Shown here in pieces: positions 25,493-33,875 of a stretch of DNA of 64,000 nt. Every line of letters begins with the position of its first letter. Within the stretch, counting starts at the first letter, position 1. The notes below the pieces were generated by a model that was not told the DNA's origin, made no database searches, and saw only the letters and a list, made by a program, of their open reading frames with translations. The stretch covers positions 620,001 to 684,000 of the forward strand of contig NZ_CP094473.1 in the NCBI RefSeq assembly GCF_023347535.1. The letters run 5' to 3'. This DNA comes from Faecalibacterium sp. HTF-F. GTDB taxonomy: Bacteria; Bacillota; Clostridia; Oscillospirales; Ruminococcaceae. A program made the position numbers and the translations under genes.

Positions 25493-26057
25493 TTGCACAG
25501 CAATAAGAACAGAAAGTTGAAAAAACAGCATGATCCTTGATTATTTCTATGGGCAGTCCGGAGAACTGTTTTCGTTCTACCGCATTCCCAAGGCTCTGTT
25601 TCAGGAGCCACGGTTCCAGAGCCTGTCAACCGATGCCAAAACGCTGTACGGCGTCCTGCTGGACCGCATGAGCCTGTCCGTGAAAAACGGCTGGCTGGAC
25701 AAGCAGGACCGGGTGTTCATCCTCTTCACGATAGAGGATGTCAAGAGGGCATTGTGTTGCGCAGACAACAAAGCGACCAAGCTGCTCCGGGAACTCGAAA
25801 AGTTTGGTCTGATTGAACGAAAACGCAGAGGTCTGGGAAAGCCAAGTTTGGTGTATGTGAAGAACTTTTCAGCAGAATCGTCAAAATCAATATTCCAGAA
25901 TCGTGATTTTCACGATTCTGGAGGCTTCAAAAACGCAAGTCAAGACCCTTCAAAATCACGATGTAATAGGACTAAAGAGAATGATACTGAAATGAGTGAG
26001 ACTGATCCTTTCTATACCCAGACTACCGGAAGGCACGAGATGAGATGCAGGAGTTGA
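25493..26057 (+). pseudogene. Replication initiator A (RepA N-terminal type), frameshifted and truncated
   Basis: The main frame (from 25530) reads DYFYGQSGELFSFYRIPKAL, then LSTDAKTLYGVLLDRMSLS, KNGWLDKQDRVFILFTIEDV and LIERKRRGLGKPSLVYVKNF. This is the RepA N-terminal domain common on plasmids and integrative elements of Clostridia. The expected start (KKQHDP, from a TTG at 25493 behind GGGAGGTC) is in another frame and hits TGA, which indicates a small indel at about 25535. The C-terminus also loses the family pattern after SETDPFY and the next part reads in a different frame. The gene is probably dead. Confidence 0.75.
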
Positions 26058-26133
26058 TGAAAGCTCAGAAAAATGTAGAGATGTTTTTTGCAGAGGAAAA
26101 AACACAGCCGAAAAAGAGCCAACACGATAAACG

Positions 26134-26188
26134 AAATCCGCCGAGGATTCTTCCCGTTTTTTTCGGGAGGATTCCTCGGCGGATTTTT
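26134..26188 (+). terminator. Terminator after the replication-initiator remnant
   Basis: A long stem (AAATCCGCCGAGGA and its complement, plus TTCCCG/CGGGAG) with a T-rich loop and trailing TTTTT. It works on either strand. Confidence 0.85.
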
Positions 26189-26199
26189 GCTTTGAGTAG

Positions 26200-26450
26200 C
26201 TTGAGCGAGCGACAACCACCAGCTCCGCTGGTGGAGTAGAAAATGCTTTAGCTATAAGATTCGAGCAAAGCGAGATGACAAAGAAATTGTCATCTTAGAA
26301 GATGCACTTTGCAACATAGCTCGTTAGAGCGGTAGGGCAGGTAATGCAGATGAAAGACGCTTGCTCGAGGCCCCTTGAGGGGCTTTGCCAGTAGGATGCC
26401 CTTCTAGGGCTTACTCAAGCCACCGGCTTAGCCGGTGGTTTTGACTTGAA
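26200..26450. mobile_element. Structured non-coding remnant, possibly an IS200/IS605-type end
   Basis: About 250 nt without a gene but with five hairpins: CCACCAGC/GCTGGTGG (about 26215-26233), GACAA/TTGTC, GGCCCCTTGAGGGGC, GCCCTTCTAGGGC and AGCCACCGGCTTAGCCGGTGGT (near 26440). Serial short hairpins ending in a GCCACCGG stem resemble the transposase-less ends or guide-RNA region of IS200/IS605 elements in Firmicutes. No transposase or TnpB gene remains. The assignment is tentative. Confidence 0.4.
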
Positions 26451-26461
26451 AACTGATTTCT

Positions 26462-26710
26462 AAGAATGTGAATGCAAAGGCAGTGAGAAATCTGCTGGAC
26501 AGCTCCGGTGTTCGATGCATTTATCTTCCACCATATAGTCCTGATTTGAATCCTATTGAAAAGCTCTGGTCGAAGGTGAAGTCTTTCCTTCGTAAATTCA
26601 AGGCACGGACCCTGGATGCTCTTCCGAACGCGATACAATGTGCTTTTCAGACAGTTTCGCCTTCTGAATGCTCAGGCTGATTCCATTCCTGCGGCTATTC
26701 GCCTTATTTT
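26462..26710 (+). pseudogene. IS630-family transposase, C-terminal fragment
   Basis: It keeps the last DDE-domain block: VRCIYLPPYSPDLNPIEKLW, with the catalytic Glu in PIEKLW. The N-terminal two thirds are absent. Near the end an in-frame TGA at 26678-26680 replaces the Trp expected in the family pattern SGWFHSCGYS, which otherwise continues. A separate IS630 N-terminal piece is fused to the integrase remnant at 45405. Confidence 0.85.
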
Positions 26711-26745
26711 TGAAAATTGCTATAAGAGTCAAGAGAGGGAATACC

Positions 26746-26890
26746 ATGTATCAGAAAAAACTGGAAAAAGACATCCGCTGTCCTTTGGAATACGGTTTGA
26801 GCGTATTCGGCGGCAAGTGGAAATCCCGCATCATCTGTGTGCTGGCCGCCAAAGAAACGCTGCGATACAGCGCATGGAACATGGTGCGGC
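26746..26890 (+). pseudogene. HxlR-family regulator, N-terminal fragment
   Basis: The first 44 or so residues match HxlR winged-helix regulators: LEKDIRCPLEYGLSVFGGKW, KSRIICVLAAKETLRYSA. After that the frame loses the family pattern, so the gene is cut by a deletion. GAGAGGGA precedes the ATG. The original target gene is not visible. Confidence 0.75.
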
Positions 26891-27244
26891 CATCCAGATC
26901 TGCAACTATTCCGATAAACGATAAGTGCCGCACTCCAATTTTGATTTCGGAATGCGGCATTGACATCCGGCTTAACTCGCCTCTTATAGAATTTACCTTT
27001 TTAATCTTCTAGCCCATGGTTCCCAGCTACGTTCTTCAAATGTTCCTCCGGGGCACCGTTTAAAATCAATTCTGCACAGCCCCGTTGGTCCCTCACCGGC
27101 TTGACGGCATTGGTTCGAGTGTCCGCACTTCAATGCTTTCATTTTCAACGCCTATGCAGTTAGCGCGAGTACCTTTTGGACGGCTAATCTCAACAATTAT
27201 AAGTCACAACTAAATGTCCAGTTTCTGCTTTACAGGCTCCGTAT
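26891..27244. other. Intergenic stretch with no recognised feature
   Basis: This lies between the HxlR fragment and the end of the biosynthetic-type operon. No gene, tRNA or clear repeat is seen. It may contain decayed DNA left by past insertions. Confidence 0.4.
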
Positions 27245-28519
27245 TCAGACCCATACATTCAACAGAAGCAGCAGGACTCCAAGCACTGCGAGCGGAATCA
27301 TTGCACATGTAATAAAAACATACCGATATGTATCCCTCAAGCTGGTTTTCGCCAACTCGTTCGCAATGGCAACGCCAGTCGCATAGGGCATGGAATCTAA
27401 TCCGCCGGATGCAATCGCAGTAATCCGATGTATCAGTTCTTTGGAAAACGTAATCTGCGCGATCTGCCCCGAAAACAGCTTATAATAGAGCTGCAAGCTG
27501 GCCGTGGAAGAACCTGTCACTGCCGCGATCACATTAATGGCAAGAATACTTGTCAGCACCGGCGATGTGGATATACGGAGCAGTTGTTGCAGACAAAGCC
27601 GAAAACCATCGGTAGACTGCACAAGTGCTCCATAACCCATGATGCAAGATGTTGCAGCCAGTGTCTTTAACCCCTGCATCGAGCCTTCGTTGATGCTTTT
27701 CTGAACAGAAACACCGGGGCGCTTCAGCACGATGCAAACGCCGATTGCTGCCGCCATAGCAGCGGCCACTGCGGCCCGGCTTTCGATCCCGACCCGATTC
27801 AAAAAAAATGCAACGCCCCACAGACAGATACATGGCAAGAAGGAAAGATAATCTGCCGGGGCGCTTTTCATCTTGCCAGCAACTGACGGTCCTGTGCCGA
27901 CTGGCTGTTTTGCTGCGGTGGTATACCAAAAGTACAAATACCCTATGACACCAGTCAGCGCCGCTGCTACCGTGCCAAACAACGGCGCTGCATAGATGCT
28001 GGTGCCCAGAAAGCTGGTGGGGATCATATTCTGAATCGAAGGTGTGCCGGGCAACATCGTCATACACATCGTGGTTGGACAGAACAGCATTACAGCCGGC
28101 AGCAGATTTCTTGAAATATTCGCTTCTTGAAACAGTCTGGAAGCAATCGGATACACGGTAAATGCGATCACAAAGGTACCGATTCCCCCGTAGGAAAGTA
28201 CAAAAGAGACTGCCAGAACCGCCAAAATCACCCGGCCCCGGAATCGGGCGTAGATCACACGAGCCATTGCATCCGACAGCCCCATGTCCTGCATATACCT
28301 GCCAAAGGTTGTTCCCAGAAGAAACAAAAGCCACCAGCTGCCAGCAAACTCTGAAAATCCCAGCGTATAGCTTTCCGCAAAGCCTTTGAACAGATCCATC
28401 CGGTTAAACAGCAGAATCAGCACACTGGAAAGCACACTAGCTACCGCCATGTTCCATCCGCGGAAGGTCAGCAAAATAAAAAGGACTACCGAAACGATCA
28501 GTCCCACAAATCCCAGCAT
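27245..28519 (-). CDS. GntP-like membrane permease
   Basis: A 424-residue protein with about 11-12 hydrophobic segments, beginning MLGFVGLIVSVVLFILLTF, with the ILLFNRMDLFKGFAESYTLG loop and GLDSMPYATGV near the C-terminus. The layout resembles GntP/CitMHS-type carboxylate symporters. It is the last gene of the six-gene minus-strand operon, 6 nt after the HprK-like gene, and probably moves the substrate or product of that pathway. The substrate is unknown. Confidence 0.7.
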   Translation of the reverse strand: MLGFVGLIVSVVLFILLTFRGWNMAVASVLSSVLILLFNRMDLFKGFAESYTLGFSEFAGSWWLLFLLGTTFGRYMQDMGLSDAMARVIYARFRGRVILAVLAVSFVLSYGGIGTFVIAFTVYPIASRLFQEANISRNLLPAVMLFCPTTMCMTMLPGTPSIQNMIPTSFLGTSIYAAPLFGTVAAALTGVIGYLYFWYTTAAKQPVGTGPSVAGKMKSAPADYLSFLPCICLWGVAFFLNRVGIESRAAVAAAMAAAIGVCIVLKRPGVSVQKSINEGSMQGLKTLAATSCIMGYGALVQSTDGFRLCLQQLLRISTSPVLTSILAINVIAAVTGSSTASLQLYYKLFSGQIAQITFSKELIHRITAIASGGLDSMPYATGVAIANELAKTSLRDTYRYVFITCAMIPLAVLGVLLLLLNVWV

Positions 28520-28525
28520 ATCAAA

Positions 28526-29353
28526 TCATCTTCTTTCTGGATCAATGATCTCTTTCAGATACCATCCAATTTCTTCAAACGAACCGGATACGCTGAAAAA
28601 GGAATCAAATCCCGCCGCAAAGTCAAGCAGCTTTATCTGATACTGTTCTTTTTTGGCACAACCGAATATCTCATCGATCTGATATCGTTTTCCCTGAAAC
28701 ATCGGATCTTGCAAAAGATACTTTCCGCCGGACGCACGGCAGATAAGTTCCCGCCGCCGCTGTACCGACGATACAGGCGCACACCGCGCACCTGTACAGC
28801 CAAGCACAATACCGATTTTTTTAGCGGGTATCTGCTGCATCACACTCCCCTCATTGCGGGCATAACCCAGCATCTCCCGTTTTGCTCCGCGCAGGCGGCG
28901 TACCCGGTTGCCGGTGATGCAACCGCCTACCACAACATGATCATCTCCGATCAGAACGGCTCCTTGGAAAATTTTACAGAGCATATCTGCAAAATAAGAT
29001 TTCCCGCCGCCAGGTTCGGCAAACAGAAATACCTGTTGTCCCGCAGCAATTACTGCAGCGCAGTGCAGCGGTATACTGCCCCTGTCCAGTAAAATGCCAT
29101 CCGATGCTACCCGCAACACATAGCAAAAAGCCTCGGGTCCAAGGTCTGCCGGGAGTACGATTTCCCGGCTATCCGGCCGGACAGAAAATGTTTCTTTCCC
29201 GCTACAAAGCTGCCAGCAGTTCCAGTCAGGCAGCGCCGGCAGGAGCCAAAAATTCAGCTTTGTATTGACCGCATCAGAAGCAAGCAGTTCTGTTTCCTGC
29301 AGCGTTTCTGACAAGAGCTGCACCGGGCCGTCCCTCTCAACCAGAAGTTTCAT
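28526..29353 (-). CDS. HprK-like P-loop kinase
   Basis: A 275-residue protein with a P-loop AEPGGGKSY (about residues 112-120), preceded by IPLHCAAV (H97) and followed by VLIGDDHVVV, as in the HPr kinase/phosphorylase C-terminal domain and in its relatives found in peptide and small-molecule clusters. It lacks the HprK N-terminal domain, so true HPr phosphorylation is unlikely. The first 80 residues are unrecognised. Its start overlaps the radical SAM gene by 17 nt. The substrate may be a peptide or a small hydroxy compound; this is inference. Confidence 0.65.
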   Translation of the reverse strand: MKLLVERDGPVQLLSETLQETELLASDAVNTKLNFWLLPALPDWNCWQLCSGKETFSVRPDSREIVLPADLGPEAFCYVLRVASDGILLDRGSIPLHCAAVIAAGQQVFLFAEPGGGKSYFADMLCKIFQGAVLIGDDHVVVGGCITGNRVRRLRGAKREMLGYARNEGSVMQQIPAKKIGIVLGCTGARCAPVSSVQRRRELICRASGGKYLLQDPMFQGKRYQIDEIFGCAKKEQYQIKLLDFAAGFDSFFSVSGSFEEIGWYLKEIIDPERR

Positions 29354-30734
29354 CCCCGTTCCCCCAGTACAGCTGCTTTACACTGTAATTTTCCGGCTGA
29401 TGCCGCACATATGTTTCACACCGCGCAATCATTTCGTCCAGTGAATCCAGCGCAGACCCGCAGCTCACCTCGGAATCAATGTAGCAGGGATGCCCTTTTC
29501 CGTCAGCACCAATGGTAATATCATTTTCCTGCAGGCAGTTTTCGCAGCCAGCCCGGCATGAAAGGCGGTAGACTGCGGCCCGGATCACGCCATGTTCACC
29601 TGTCACTTCGTATATCGTCTTTTTCCGGGTCTGCTCTGCCAGCCTGCACTGGTACGTTCCATCGGTTCCTGTCAGCAGATTCTGAACGATCTCGTTCTGT
29701 GGACAGTAATACGCAAAAAGTTCCGTCTGTTTTCGGGTCAGAAGCAACTCCATAAGGTTAACTGCCGTGATCCCGTTTTCATCCGCGTAGCAAAGCAACT
29801 CACGCATTGCCTGCGGTGAACTGTTGATCCCGCGCAACACAGTAACATTGAGACGGCATTCTATCCCCTGCGCACGGAGGTTCCGAAACAGCAGATCATA
29901 GGTCTCCCGCGGAATGCTGTATCCGTAGATCTGCCCGAACTGCGCTTCTCTGACGCTATGAAACGAAATATTCAGTTTTATCTTTCCCGGATAGTGCTTC
30001 AGTACCTTAATGCGTTCTTCTGACCACAGCACGCCATTCGTCGCAATTTTGATCCTGGGCGGATGATCCCAGCTACCGCAATACCGCAGAATGTACTCAA
30101 CCGCCGGGAAGTACACGGCAGGTTCTCCACCCGTGATGGTAAGTTCTTCTAGGCAGGATTTTTTTGCCTGTATGAGGATACGCTCCAACTGCGGGAGCGT
30201 CAGGCTTACAGTCTGTGGGATGACAACTCCGTCATGATGGCAGAAGAAGCAGTTGAAATTGCAGGCATTCGTGATACTCAAGCGTAGCCGGATTGGTTTG
30301 TGCACTGTGTAACGGAGCAGTACTTTTATGCCGTCTCCGTGCCGTGTCTTGTCCGCGCCAATGATATCAAACCCTTTCCGAATCATGAGCCGCAGCATAT
30401 TGGGTTTGTAGTTATCCGTGTTGCCTGTTACGAACTGGTATCCCCTCCCGGCTGCCTGCTGGATCAGCCAATCGTAGAATTGTGAAAAAACACCCTTGGC
30501 CTGATATTCCGGCAGTGTCCCGCCTACCCAAGCATGATAGCGTTTTTCCTCTGGAAGATCAATGACAACACAGTATCCCAAAATTGTTTTTCCCTGAAAG
30601 AAACCAATGTTTGCCAAACGCTTGCCGTTCTCCCTTTTGCGCTGATAGCTTTCCAGCGGAAACGGTTCATCATAGATCAGCGGGTGCAGCTTCACCAGCT
30701 TTTCTACGGAAACATCTTCTCGAAACTCAATCAC
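29337..30734 (-). CDS. GNAT acetyltransferase fused to MoaA-like radical SAM enzyme
   Basis: A 465-residue two-domain protein. Residues 1 to about 140 are a GNAT domain with the acetyl-CoA loop EYQAKGVFSQF (about 76-86). Residues 150 to about 430 are a radical SAM domain with CNFNCFFC (C158, C162, C165), GGEP (202-205) and a C-terminal cysteine set, SCRAGCENC (C393, C397, C400) and C417 in ADGKGHPC, that recalls the second iron-sulfur cluster of MoaA. It may modify a sugar, nucleotide or peptide and acylate an amine. The stop/start overlaps on both sides show translational coupling. Confidence 0.8.
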   Translation of the reverse strand: MIEFREDVSVEKLVKLHPLIYDEPFPLESYQRKRENGKRLANIGFFQGKTILGYCVVIDLPEEKRYHAWVGGTLPEYQAKGVFSQFYDWLIQQAAGRGYQFVTGNTDNYKPNMLRLMIRKGFDIIGADKTRHGDGIKVLLRYTVHKPIRLRLSITNACNFNCFFCHHDGVVIPQTVSLTLPQLERILIQAKKSCLEELTITGGEPAVYFPAVEYILRYCGSWDHPPRIKIATNGVLWSEERIKVLKHYPGKIKLNISFHSVREAQFGQIYGYSIPRETYDLLFRNLRAQGIECRLNVTVLRGINSSPQAMRELLCYADENGITAVNLMELLLTRKQTELFAYYCPQNEIVQNLLTGTDGTYQCRLAEQTRKKTIYEVTGEHGVIRAAVYRLSCRAGCENCLQENDITIGADGKGHPCYIDSEVSCGSALDSLDEMIARCETYVRHQPENYSVKQLYWGNGDETSG

Positions 30735-31909
30735 AGAAACAGCCTCTCATATTCATGAATCCTTTCGATGTATCGATCGATCTGGTCATATTCTTCAAAT
30801 GTAAAGGTTGGGATATTGACGATCTGCGCATAGTACGACTGCGCATTCAGATATGTTCCGACCGGATGCTTGGTAAAGTGCCCAATGGGGAACCGATCCG
30901 GCGCAAACAGTGCATAATCCGGGATTGGACGAGATTTCGGGATACTTATCTGCAACTGCTGGTCATTCATCCAGCGGATAAAATGTTCCCGATCAACTTT
31001 ATATGCAGGGTCCAACCGTGGCATAAAGCCATACCACGCGCCCATTGACGTAACATAGTCGCGGCGGGCCATGGGCCGCAGAAAGGTACCCTGCAGCTGA
31101 GACTGAAAATATTCCAGTGTTCTGGCACGGGATTCAATCCAAGAAAAGCAATAGTTTTTCAGTTCGTGGTCGATCATCAGTGCAGCCAGCGGATGCATTC
31201 GGAGTTTCAGGCCATAGCCCGTCCGGTCAAGCGGCCGATAGATCTCATTTTTGACGCTCTGGGCAGGGCGCTTCAGATTATGCCCCAGAAGAACCGCCCG
31301 CTCGTAAAGATCCTGATCGTCTGTTAAAAGGATACCGCCCTCGCCGCCGGAAAGAAGCTTCCGCCCCTGCAGGCTCCAGCAGGCAACGTCTCCAAAAGTG
31401 CCGACATACCGACCCCCGTACTGCGCGAAATGAGCATGAGAACAATCTTCCACATAACGCAGGCCGTGTCGTCGGCACAATTCCAGCACCCGTTCCTTAT
31501 CACAAGGGTGTCCCCACTGGTCGTTCGTCACAATGGCCCGGGTCTTTGGCGTGATCAGCTGTTCGATCTGTGCAGTATCAATGTTGCCCGTATCCGGTTC
31601 CACATCACAAAACACGATCTTTACGCCAAAATGCAGCAGTGGTGCAGCTGTTGCATGATAGCTGAATGCCGTGCAGATAACTTCGTCCTCTTCTGAAAGT
31701 CCAAGGGCAAAATAGGCCGAATACAGCGCCATCGTACCGGAAGATACGGCTAACGCATATTTCCGGTGGTGCAGTTTCGCAAAGTCGCACTCCAACTCGT
31801 GGATGATCCCGCTTTCGTCCGGGATCGAAAGCGGCTTTCCCTGATCGATATAATCCTTTACGAGATCGCCCATTTCCGGGATATAAGGCGGCCATCTGTA
31901 TTTTTCCAT
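30731..31909 (-). CDS. DegT/DnrJ/EryC1-type aminotransferase
   Basis: A 392-residue PLP enzyme of the sugar aminotransferase family. Visible are ALAVSSGTMALYSAY (phosphate binding), IVTNDQWGHPC, YVEDCSHAHFAQYGGRYVG and the Schiff-base Lys in SLQGRKLLSGGEGG (K184). These enzymes transfer amino groups to keto-sugars or cyclitols, usually nucleotide-linked. It overlaps the next gene by four bases. The neighbouring NAD-dependent reductase fits an amino-sugar or aminocyclitol route. Confidence 0.88.
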   Translation of the reverse strand: MEKYRWPPYIPEMGDLVKDYIDQGKPLSIPDESGIIHELECDFAKLHHRKYALAVSSGTMALYSAYFALGLSEEDEVICTAFSYHATAAPLLHFGVKIVFCDVEPDTGNIDTAQIEQLITPKTRAIVTNDQWGHPCDKERVLELCRRHGLRYVEDCSHAHFAQYGGRYVGTFGDVACWSLQGRKLLSGGEGGILLTDDQDLYERAVLLGHNLKRPAQSVKNEIYRPLDRTGYGLKLRMHPLAALMIDHELKNYCFSWIESRARTLEYFQSQLQGTFLRPMARRDYVTSMGAWYGFMPRLDPAYKVDREHFIRWMNDQQLQISIPKSRPIPDYALFAPDRFPIGHFTKHPVGTYLNAQSYYAQIVNIPTFTFEEYDQIDRYIERIHEYERLFL

Positions 31910-31922
31910 AGATTTCTCCTTG

Positions 31923-32834
31923 TCAGTACGCCCTCAGACTCTCCTCAAAAGTCGGAAAGTCAAAGCCAAGTAGCCGCTCGGTCCGCGTGCAGTTCAGCGA
32001 AACATCCTTGGGACGGAGTTTATTTTCCGGGCCTTCTGGGCAGATGGTACCGGGATCAAGCCCATAATGCTGTGCAATAAGCTGACCCATCTCATACCGG
32101 CTGATACGGCCCTTGCCGCAGCAGTGCAGGATGCCGCAGGCCTGCTTTTCCAATACCGCATCCAGCTGACGGGCCAGAAGTTCCACATCTGTCGGGCTGA
32201 CAAATTCATCTCGGGGCAGAACGATTTCCTTTCTATGTGCAAGACAGTAGCGAGTCTGCTGGATGATATAGCCCTGTACCGCCAGTTCCCGCTGCGCTTT
32301 GATTGAATCAAAATAAGCAAGCTGTTCTTCAGGGATCCGGCCAAATACCAGAGCTGTGCGGCAGATTGCCGCATTAGGATTCGCCCGCAGCAGCTTCTCT
32401 GCTTTTATTTTAAGTTCCCCGTAGTAGTTGATTGCCTGCACCGGCGCATCCTCTGCAGAATTGGCCGTTGTGCCGGGAAACACCTGATCACTAGACAAAA
32501 AGACCATTTGGGCCCCGGCCCGCCGGGCCAGTGCATAAAGGTATTCTGTTGCCAGATAGTTGGTACGGTACGCTCTTTCTGGGTCGTTTTGACACTGGAG
32601 CAGTGATTTTTCTGCCGCAGTATGAAGAACTGCATCGATTGTGTGCTCTGCAAAAACACGCTGCAGCAATTCTGTATCGCAGATATCCCCCTGATAAAAA
32701 AGCCCATTTCCTGTTTTCGGGAAAGCACCCGGTGTCTTATCAATACCGATGATATGATACTTTTCTTTTACAAATCTGACAAACGCGCTGCCGATAAAGC
32801 CATTGCACCCTGTCACCAGAACCGTCTTTTTCAC
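31923..32834 (-). CDS. NAD(P)-dependent sugar reductase/epimerase (RmlD-like)
   Basis: A 303-residue short-chain dehydrogenase with a Rossmann motif GCNGFIG (about residues 9-15) and the catalytic YYGELK (YxxxK, about 137-142), plus FLSSDQVFPG, the RmlD-type Ser region. It probably reduces or epimerises a nucleotide sugar supplied by the first gene of the operon. The GTG at 32834 gives the usual KKTVLVTG start; an in-frame GTG at 32843 overlaps the previous stop and is also possible. Confidence 0.82.
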   Translation of the reverse strand: MKKTVLVTGCNGFIGSAFVRFVKEKYHIIGIDKTPGAFPKTGNGLFYQGDICDTELLQRVFAEHTIDAVLHTAAEKSLLQCQNDPERAYRTNYLATEYLYALARRAGAQMVFLSSDQVFPGTTANSAEDAPVQAINYYGELKIKAEKLLRANPNAAICRTALVFGRIPEEQLAYFDSIKAQRELAVQGYIIQQTRYCLAHRKEIVLPRDEFVSPTDVELLARQLDAVLEKQACGILHCCGKGRISRYEMGQLIAQHYGLDPGTICPEGPENKLRPKDVSLNCTRTERLLGFDFPTFEESLRAY

Positions 32835-32839
32835 TTTTC

Positions 32840-33568
32840 TCACCTGCTTAAAAATTGCTGCGTCTCTGCGGAGAAATCTTCTTTCCGGTAAGCGGTATTC
32901 ATCACAGAACCCGGCACTCCAGTGTGGGCACTTTGCCGTCTGCAGAAGTCTGCAACCGCACTCTGCAGCATCTGCACAAGTTCCCTGTCTTCCGGTTGCA
33001 TTCTTATTTCTGCCGGATTATACAGGAACTTGTTCAACAGCACTCCGGGGTAAAAGCTGCCTTCCCGGTAAAGCTGCGTCGGCAGGGTATAAAGCCGGAT
33101 GTTTTCCGGCAGTTCCCTGCACGGCTTTTGGTAAACGAGTTGTTTTGCATCAAAGCTGCAGTAAGTGTTTGTGCTGTTTTCTACCGCGTCTGTCACTTTG
33201 ATCCGGAAGCGGTCTTCTCCGGTAAAAGGCTCCTTTGCCAGCGCCCACAGATACTCCCGCGAAACAAAATCTGCCGAGATGTGAATGCTGTGTGCCACCA
33301 GCTTGGTCGAGACCATATCCGCAGTTCCGTTCTCAATCAGCTGCCGCGCAGCATTCCAATAACCGGGTCTCATGTACGGACACCGGTTCAGAGCCTGTGG
33401 GTCATCATAGATAAAGATGCAGTCCAGATCATCGCAGTCCGACAGAAACTCCGGATGCAAAAGTGCACTTTTATATCCCACCGAACCAACCGCCAGAAGC
33501 GAAACACCAGCTTGTTCTGCGTAGCAGCGCATTTCTCGGATCAGCGTCTGTGCATTTTCAATCTCCAT
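32840..33568 (-). CDS. Nucleotidyltransferase-fold protein, first gene of the cargo operon
   Basis: A 242-residue protein. Residues 25-52 carry a nucleotidyltransferase-like signature: AVGSVGYKSALLHPE followed by FLSDCDDLDCIFIYDD, i.e. GS then D-x-D on adjacent strands. The rest is not recognised. It may transfer a nucleotide to a sugar or other small molecule at the start of the pathway. The ATG at 33568 has TGGAG upstream and lies 46 nt downstream of an extended -10 promoter, so the longer in-frame start at 33670 is rejected. Confidence 0.6.
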   Translation of the reverse strand: MEIENAQTLIREMRCYAEQAGVSLLAVGSVGYKSALLHPEFLSDCDDLDCIFIYDDPQALNRCPYMRPGYWNAARQLIENGTADMVSTKLVAHSIHISADFVSREYLWALAKEPFTGEDRFRIKVTDAVENSTNTYCSFDAKQLVYQKPCRELPENIRLYTLPTQLYREGSFYPGVLLNKFLYNPAEIRMQPEDRELVQMLQSAVADFCRRQSAHTGVPGSVMNTAYRKEDFSAETQQFLSR

Positions 33569-33620
33569 TCTGTTCTCCATTTCCCACACGGATGTGCAGC
33601 TGATGCTTTTTTTGATAACA

Positions 33621-33651
33621 AGTATAGCATAATTTTCCGGTAAAGGAACAA
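33621..33651 (-). promoter_or_regulatory. Promoter of the six-gene cargo operon
   Basis: Minus strand: extended -10 TGC-TATACT with a weak TTGTTC -35 about 19 nt upstream. It lies inside the N-terminal extension of the longer alternative start of the first gene. Confidence 0.5.
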
Positions 33652-33787
33652 AACGTTCAAAAACCGTCATTCTGTCTGTGTATTCAAAAATTCTTCATGC
33701 AATTTGCCAAAGCCTTCTGCAAAGCCGACCATTTCCATATCAACTGTGCAGATTTTTATTCATTCTACACAAAATTGCAGATTTGCA

Positions 33788-33816
33788 TTGACACACTTTG
33801 AAGAAATCGCTACACT
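33788..33816 (+). promoter_or_regulatory. Promoter of the helicase/PIN/AAA operon
   Basis: -35 TTGACA, 17-nt spacer, -10 TACACT, 60 nt before the helicase ATG. A second AT-rich TATAAT lies nearer the gene (about 33840) without a good -35. Confidence 0.75.
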
Positions 33817-33875
33817 AGCCATAAGATTATAAGGTACTCTGTATAATAACACATTCCAGAAAAAGGAGCAAGCTT

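Noticed and set aside
28526..29353. True HPr kinase/phosphorylase
   Set aside because: It lacks the HprK N-terminal domain and sits in a biosynthetic-type operon, so only the kinase fold is claimed.
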